64,000 nt of DNA from Liquidambar formosana (Eukaryota > Streptophyta > Magnoliopsida > Saxifragales > Altingiaceae). Below, one piece after another: positions 59,691-64,000 of this stretch (position 1 is its first letter; every line of letters begins with the position of its first letter). Position numbers and translations under genes: made by a program. The notes below the pieces were generated by a model, which was given only the letters and a program-made list of their open reading frames with translations, was not told where the DNA came from and made no database searches. The stretch covers positions 1 to 64,000 of the forward strand of contig JBBPBK010000072.1 in assembly GCA_039720395.1 (NCBI GenBank). The letters are read 5' to 3'.

Positions 59691-60410
59691 GATTAGAATT
59701 CTAGATAGAATTCTTACTCGCCTTGAAGGGCAATTTATCACTGTTTTTGGGTTTGAACTCTAGATAGGGTTCTTGCTTGTCCAGATGGACACCTTTGAGT
59801 TTGAATCTAGATAGAATTCTTACTCGCCTTGAGGGGCAATTTATCACTGTCTTTGGGTTCGAACTCTAGATAGAGTTCCTGCTTGTCCAGATGGACACCT
59901 TTGGGTTTGAGTTCTAGATAGAATTCTTACTCGCCTTTAGGGGCACTTTATCACTATTTTTATGATTGATCCACGGGAAAAGGGATCTTCTATATTTGCT
60001 TGTGATCCACAGGAAAAGGGATCTTCTCTATTTGTGACCCACAGGAAAAGGGGTCTTCTATGACTATTTGTGATCCACAGGGAAAGGGATCTTCTATATT
60101 TGTGACCCACAGGAAAAGGGGTCTTTTTATGATTGTTTATGATCCACAGGAAAAAGGATCGTGCTTTTATCCACAGGGAAAAGGATAAAATTTCTATGCT
60201 TATTTATGATCCACAGGGAAACGGATCGTGTTTTTATCCACAGGAAAAGGATAAAATCTCTATGATTGTTTCTGATCCACAGGAAAAGGGATCAGACCTT
60301 TATCCACAGGGAAAGGGGCAAAGTTTTCAATCACTGATGTTTATTTCTATAACTAATATTTTCTCGTGTATCCCCAGGGACAGGGATAAGGTTGTAAGGT
60401 AATACCTGAT
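59690..60410. repeat. 3' UTR minisatellites with co-varying hairpins
   Basis: First array (59690-59940), ~85-bp double unit: GAATTCTA/TAGAATTC around GA (59696-59713), GAACTCTA/TAGAGTTC around GA (59861-59878), and TGTCC-AGAT-GGACA. Second array (59968-60390), unit 30-50 bp: GATCC/GGATC (59968-59987), GACCC/GGGTC (60036-60055) and TTTTATCC/GGATAAAA (60165-60190) around the loop ACAGGGAAAA. The 89-codon ORF at 60133 is a reading of the repeat. Confidence 0.9.
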
Positions 60411-60522
60411 TCTATTTCCATCCATGCATGCATCAGCATTTGTTCATGCGCCTTGAAATGCTAGTCGGTCAAAGTGGTTTGCATTCTAGTCTTCCAATTC
60501 CAATCACTCCGTGAATGGAACT

Positions 60523-60537
60523 GAAAGAAGGGGCAAC
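60523..60537 (+). promoter_or_regulatory. Polypurine tract of the gag-only element
   Basis: GAAAGAAGGGGCAAC directly before LTR 2. Confidence 0.75.
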
Positions 60538-62396
60538 TGTTGACACCCAATTTTGTACCGCCTAAACATTTCAAGTCCATTCCTTTAAGCCTAATGATGA
60601 AGGGTGATCTAGTTTGAAATAATTGATGAATGATCCTTGAAGAGCCGACGTGATCGCAATCGTAGCCCAACCCGCAAAAGCCCACAATCAATATTTGTAC
60701 GTATGTGCGATTCAGTTGTGCGTACGCACCTTTCAATTGTGCGTACGCACATTAACTCCTAAATCTGGATTTTTTCCCTTCATTTTGGTATTCCCCTTTG
60801 TTACCTTATGAAGGTTTGACCTACTTTGTAGCCACCTTGTGACGGCTAGAGAAGCCAGAAACCCTAACCTAGCTCCTCCAAAACCCTAATACTGCCTCTA
60901 TAAATATAGCACTTTCAACCGAGAAAGGGGACCTGGAACGATTCTCTAGCCATCACCATTCTCTAAACCATTCCCTAGCCACCACTTCTAAAAACCCTAG
61001 CCACCATTCCTACAAACCTAGAAGCTAAGAGAGAGAAGGACGGCTGTGATCACGGAGACTTGAAGGAGAGAGTTCATCAAAGTTTCATCCTACATATCGC
61101 CCAACCTGAGGGTAACGCTTACTTTTTCCTTCTCTTTCTCCATTATTTGAGATAGCTGGTTATTATTTTTGAATGTCCGGACATGCTTCTCTTTCTCCCA
61201 TGATTGTGTAGTTATTTCTCATTTTTTTTAGTAAATTTATTTATTTAGTTTTCTCTTTTGATTTTTATTTATTTCGTCTTCCATATGATTAGTAATTTTC
61301 TACATCGATTAATTTATGTAACTGCATAGTAGAATAGGCGTATCCATCTCTACATATGTATTTTCATTTGTTAGATTAAGATTTCTTTTTCTTAATTCAT
61401 TTTAATTTATTCCCATCCCTTGTTAATTTTATTTTTATCATTTTAATCTTTCTAGTTGTGTGCATATAGATTTAGGACTTGATTATCGTAGTTCTTCTAT
61501 ATATTTACATATTTTATTAGTTGTGAAAGTATATCATTAGTTTCGGGGTCCCGTGGGTAGAATGTATGTACGCACAAATCAAAAGTGCGTACGCACTTTA
61601 CGGTTGTGCGTACGCACTTCCTTTGCATGATCGGTTGACTCTTTTATTATATTTATTTTATTCTATATTATTCATTCCATACATATTTGATTCCATATTT
61701 TGTCTATTCCCTAGTTTAGGTTATTACCATATTTGTTTATCCCTCACATAGCTTTCTTTCTTTGTGTCAATCTTCTTTTATTATCATTTCTTTATTTAGA
61801 TTAGTTCCATATTTTATTTATTTCTTTCTCTAGATTAGTTCTTTATTTAAACCATTCCTTTATTTATTTTTATTTTCTTCCTTACTTATTTGCTTGTTTC
61901 TTTACTTATTTGTTTCTCTTTCATTATTAGTAGATTATTTCCTCTCATGCTTTTATTTTTTGTCTATTCATTTATTTCTTTCTTTATTTGACTCTTTCTT
62001 TATTTTTGTATCATTCTTTAGATTAGCCCTTTTATTATATTGATTCTTTGTATAATTCATTTATTTATTTATTTATTTGCCATCATTGCGTGATATCATT
62101 TGAATTAAATTGCATATCGCATGAATAGGGTTAAATCCAATTGATAATTCTTGTTAATTAAAGCCAACAAAACACGTGTGGGGGCCGGCTTCGGCCGGGC
62201 GTTGTTGGGTGCCTAACACCTTCCCAACAACGTACCCTAACTCCGAACCCTAAATTCTCTGGTTATGACGGATAAGACCCTTGCTAGGGGTCAAATTGGT
62301 TCCCGAAACCAAATCGGGTGGCGACTCTTCTCCGCGCTAGCCCTCCTGGCTAGTGGCGTACTCCGAGCCGGCGTGGTTCAGGACACGGCGCTCACA
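60538..62396 (+). repeat. LTR 2 of the gag-only element
   Basis: Identical to LTR 1 in every line I compared, at an offset of exactly 6640 bp, including the T-rich middle and the four GTGCGTACGCAC sites. It serves as 3' LTR of the first unit and, because PBS and leader follow, as 5' LTR of a second. Confidence 0.93.
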
Positions 62397-62904
62397 ATGG
62401 CGACTCCACTGGGGATAGAGAGTTAGACTCCAAAGTGTTTGTTGGCTTTAATTAATTAGAAATTTTAATTGGGTGAGACCAAATTGCACACACGCGCACG
62501 ATCTTGGCACTTCATTACCCCTCGATGGAAGTCTGATTAGAGACCCGGGATCCACTCGATCTTATGGGCAACTCGGCTCAGCACCATCAACCCACGGCCT
62601 GTGCCACTAGCCTGTAATAAGCTAGTGAGTACGTTAACGGGTTGCTCTTTGAGCACCCTAGCCTGGGTGACCCTTGAAGAAGAAGAAACCCTAATTGATC
62701 GACCACACTAGTGTCCCCCATTGACCATTGCATAGCCTTGATTGAATGTGTGTCATTATGCATGTCATGTTGCATTTGTATATTAGGCCCATAATGTTTA
62801 GACTTAGGGGCAAGGCCCATCATTGTCTATTCTCTTTTTCAAGTCTAGGCCCAATTGAGGGGTGAGGTGTGTGATCTTGTAATTGGGTCCAAGTCGAAGA
62901 AAAA

Positions 62905-62937
<33 letters not shown>

Positions 62938-64000
62938 AAAAGAAAAGGAAAGAAAAAGAAAATATGGGCTTGGATCCAAATGAGAGTGGAAGAATGTGTG
63001 GATATTGTAACGGGCCTAGATGCAAAAAATGAATAGACTTTGGTTGGTTGAACCCAATGTGGTATCCTGGGTTTCATGTTGGGCTTTCTCTTATGGTTTT
63101 AGGTCCATCTCTTTTTTTTCTAGGGGCATCTCATTCATTAGAATCTTTCATTTTAGGGGTATTAGGGTTAGTTGAGTCTTCTTTCTTTTTCGTATGGTCT
63201 TGTTGTTGGTCCATTATAGGTGCATTAAGCCCATTCATTGTAGGGTTTACATCTTTTCTTTTTTAGTGTTGTATGTTGTCACCATGTCTCTTGTCTAGGT
63301 TTTTAGTCATCATTTTAGGAGTCTAGGTTCATTTTCATTTTCCCTTCTTAGGTATTTTCTTTTGTTGTGCCTCATCTTGAGTCTATCTAAGTTCTCCCTT
63401 TGGTTCAACCCCTTAGTCCTTGTTTATCCTCATCTTATTCTAGGGGCATGTTTGGTTGGAAATTGATATGGAATCATCATGAATAATCAAAGTAAATGGC
63501 TTTTATAAGGATAAACACATTCCTTGCAGGAATAACCAATCATTGCTTGGGTTCGTAATTCATTTGGAAGATTAGAAAGAGCAGAAACGTCAAAAACCAC
63601 TGAAATGGACGCTGAACAAGATTTGGTGAAGAAGCTGGAAGAAATGATGGCAAAGATGATGGAAAGATCAATGGCGCCTATTTTGAAAAGACTCCAAAAG
63701 ATTGAAGGTAAACAGACAGCTGAGACTGGGGAAGAGAATGAGGATTTTATTTTTGATGAAAAAGACCATGAAGACTACCTTAAGAAGAAGGAAGCTGAGG
63801 TTAGGAAGAAGGAAGCTGAAGCTAAGAAGGAATCTGAGGCCAAGAAGAAAACTAAAAAGAGAGAAGTGCAAGACATTTCTGATGAGGTAGAAAAAATGAA
63901 GACTATTTTGAGGAAATCCCAAGGTGTTGAAGAGTACATGCTAGATATGGATGAATTATGCCCATTCCCGAATGTCCAATTACCGCAAAAATTCAAAATG
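62397..64000 (+). mobile_element. Start of a second tandem unit (PBS, leader, gag)
   Basis: PBS 62398-62415, leader and gag start repeat 55757-57360 without a visible difference, even in the 26-A run (62910-62935). The unit runs off the window. Confidence 0.9.
63605..64000 (+). CDS. Gag of the second unit (partial, runs off the window)
   Basis: First 132 codons of a gag identical to that at 56965, covering the coiled N-terminal part and the beginning of the Retrotrans_gag region (LPQKFKM). Whether the rest is intact cannot be seen. Confidence 0.9.
   Translation, partial: MDAEQDLVKKLEEMMAKMMERSMAPILKRLQKIEGKQTAETGEENEDFIFDEKDHEDYLKKKEAEVRKKEAEAKKESEAKKKTKKREVQDISDEVEKMKTILRKSQGVEEYMLDMDELCPFPNVQLPQKFKM

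Larger units (their letters stand above)
53898..62396 (+). mobile_element. Gag-only Tat/Ogre-like LTR retrotransposon (TR-GAG type)
   Basis: LTRs 53898-55756 and 60538-62396 (1859 bp each, identical where compared), PBS at 55758, leader 1.2 kb, one gag ORF, a 2.3-kb 3' UTR with minisatellites, and a PPT before the second LTR. No protease, RT, RNase H or integrase is present, matching the non-autonomous gag-only class reported in plants as TR-GAG. It would depend on pol from a relative. It inserted into the hairpin minisatellite (left flank GATGA at 53893-53897). The right end cannot be defined, because the second LTR is again followed by PBS and gag (see 62397-64000). Confidence 0.88.

Noticed and set aside
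58261..60537. Hidden pol gene after gag
   Set aside because: No RT, protease, RNase H or integrase motif is visible in any frame, and the space is too short for a full pol.

Overview
The window reads as nuclear DNA of a eudicot plant. It is AT-rich, crowded with nested plant-type retrotransposons (Copia, Gypsy of the Tat/Ogre type, an L1-like LINE), contains TTTAGGG-type motifs, and carries spliced remnants of two plant genes with GT-AG exon borders: a family-1 beta-glucosidase and COP9 signalosome subunit 3. I cannot name the species. No gene in the window is demonstrably intact apart from the gag of a non-autonomous retrotransposon. rRNA, tRNA genes and CRISPR arrays were not seen.

Layout. 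1-2030: 3' part of a Tat-like LTR. 2031-4535: leader, primer-binding site and LTR of a minus-strand Gypsy-type element. 4536-23664: the 3' end of an old plus-strand Tat/Ogre-like element (3' UTR full of minisatellites, LTR at 22457-23664). It is split by a complete but decayed minus-strand Copia element (8065-17455) and by the 5' part of a second Copia element (about 19363-22434). 24050-28245: pseudogene fragment of a GH1 beta-glucosidase with an L1-type LINE (24351-27827, 20-bp target duplication) in an intron and a Copia pol fragment beyond it. 30174-40363: minus-strand CSN3 gene with a nonsense codon, a frameshift and unrecognisable exons. One intron holds a terminal-inverted-repeat element (36153-39292) that itself carries a solo Copia LTR (37238-38925, duplication TGTTG). 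41590-44616: Mutator-like transposase fused to a SWIM finger and an OTU protease domain, with three Trp-to-TAG codons, flanked by arrays of GTTCGG palindromes. 46445-47724: convergent plant-mobile-domain gene cut by an LTR. 47725-52234: two LTRs of one family head to head, a giant inverted repeat. 52235-53897: 3' UTR minisatellite of that minus-strand element. 53898-64000: a gag-only Tat-like retrotransposon (TR-GAG type) whose LTR plus gag region is repeated, as far as I compared it identically, at +6640 bp.

The most interesting signal is structural. The 3' UTR minisatellites of three separate Tat/Ogre-like elements (4560-7300, 52370-53897, 59690-60400) are arrays of short hairpins. Within each array the stems differ from unit to unit yet stay self-complementary, while the loops are nearly constant. 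Two-sided substitutions of this kind suggest either conserved RNA structure or template-switch correction of quasi-palindromes in DNA. I know of no description of it. Retroelement function is otherwise ordinary: LTRs drive transcription, tRNA-primed reverse transcription starts at the PBS, and gag forms the particle. The elements here mostly lack pol and would need enzymes from relatives.
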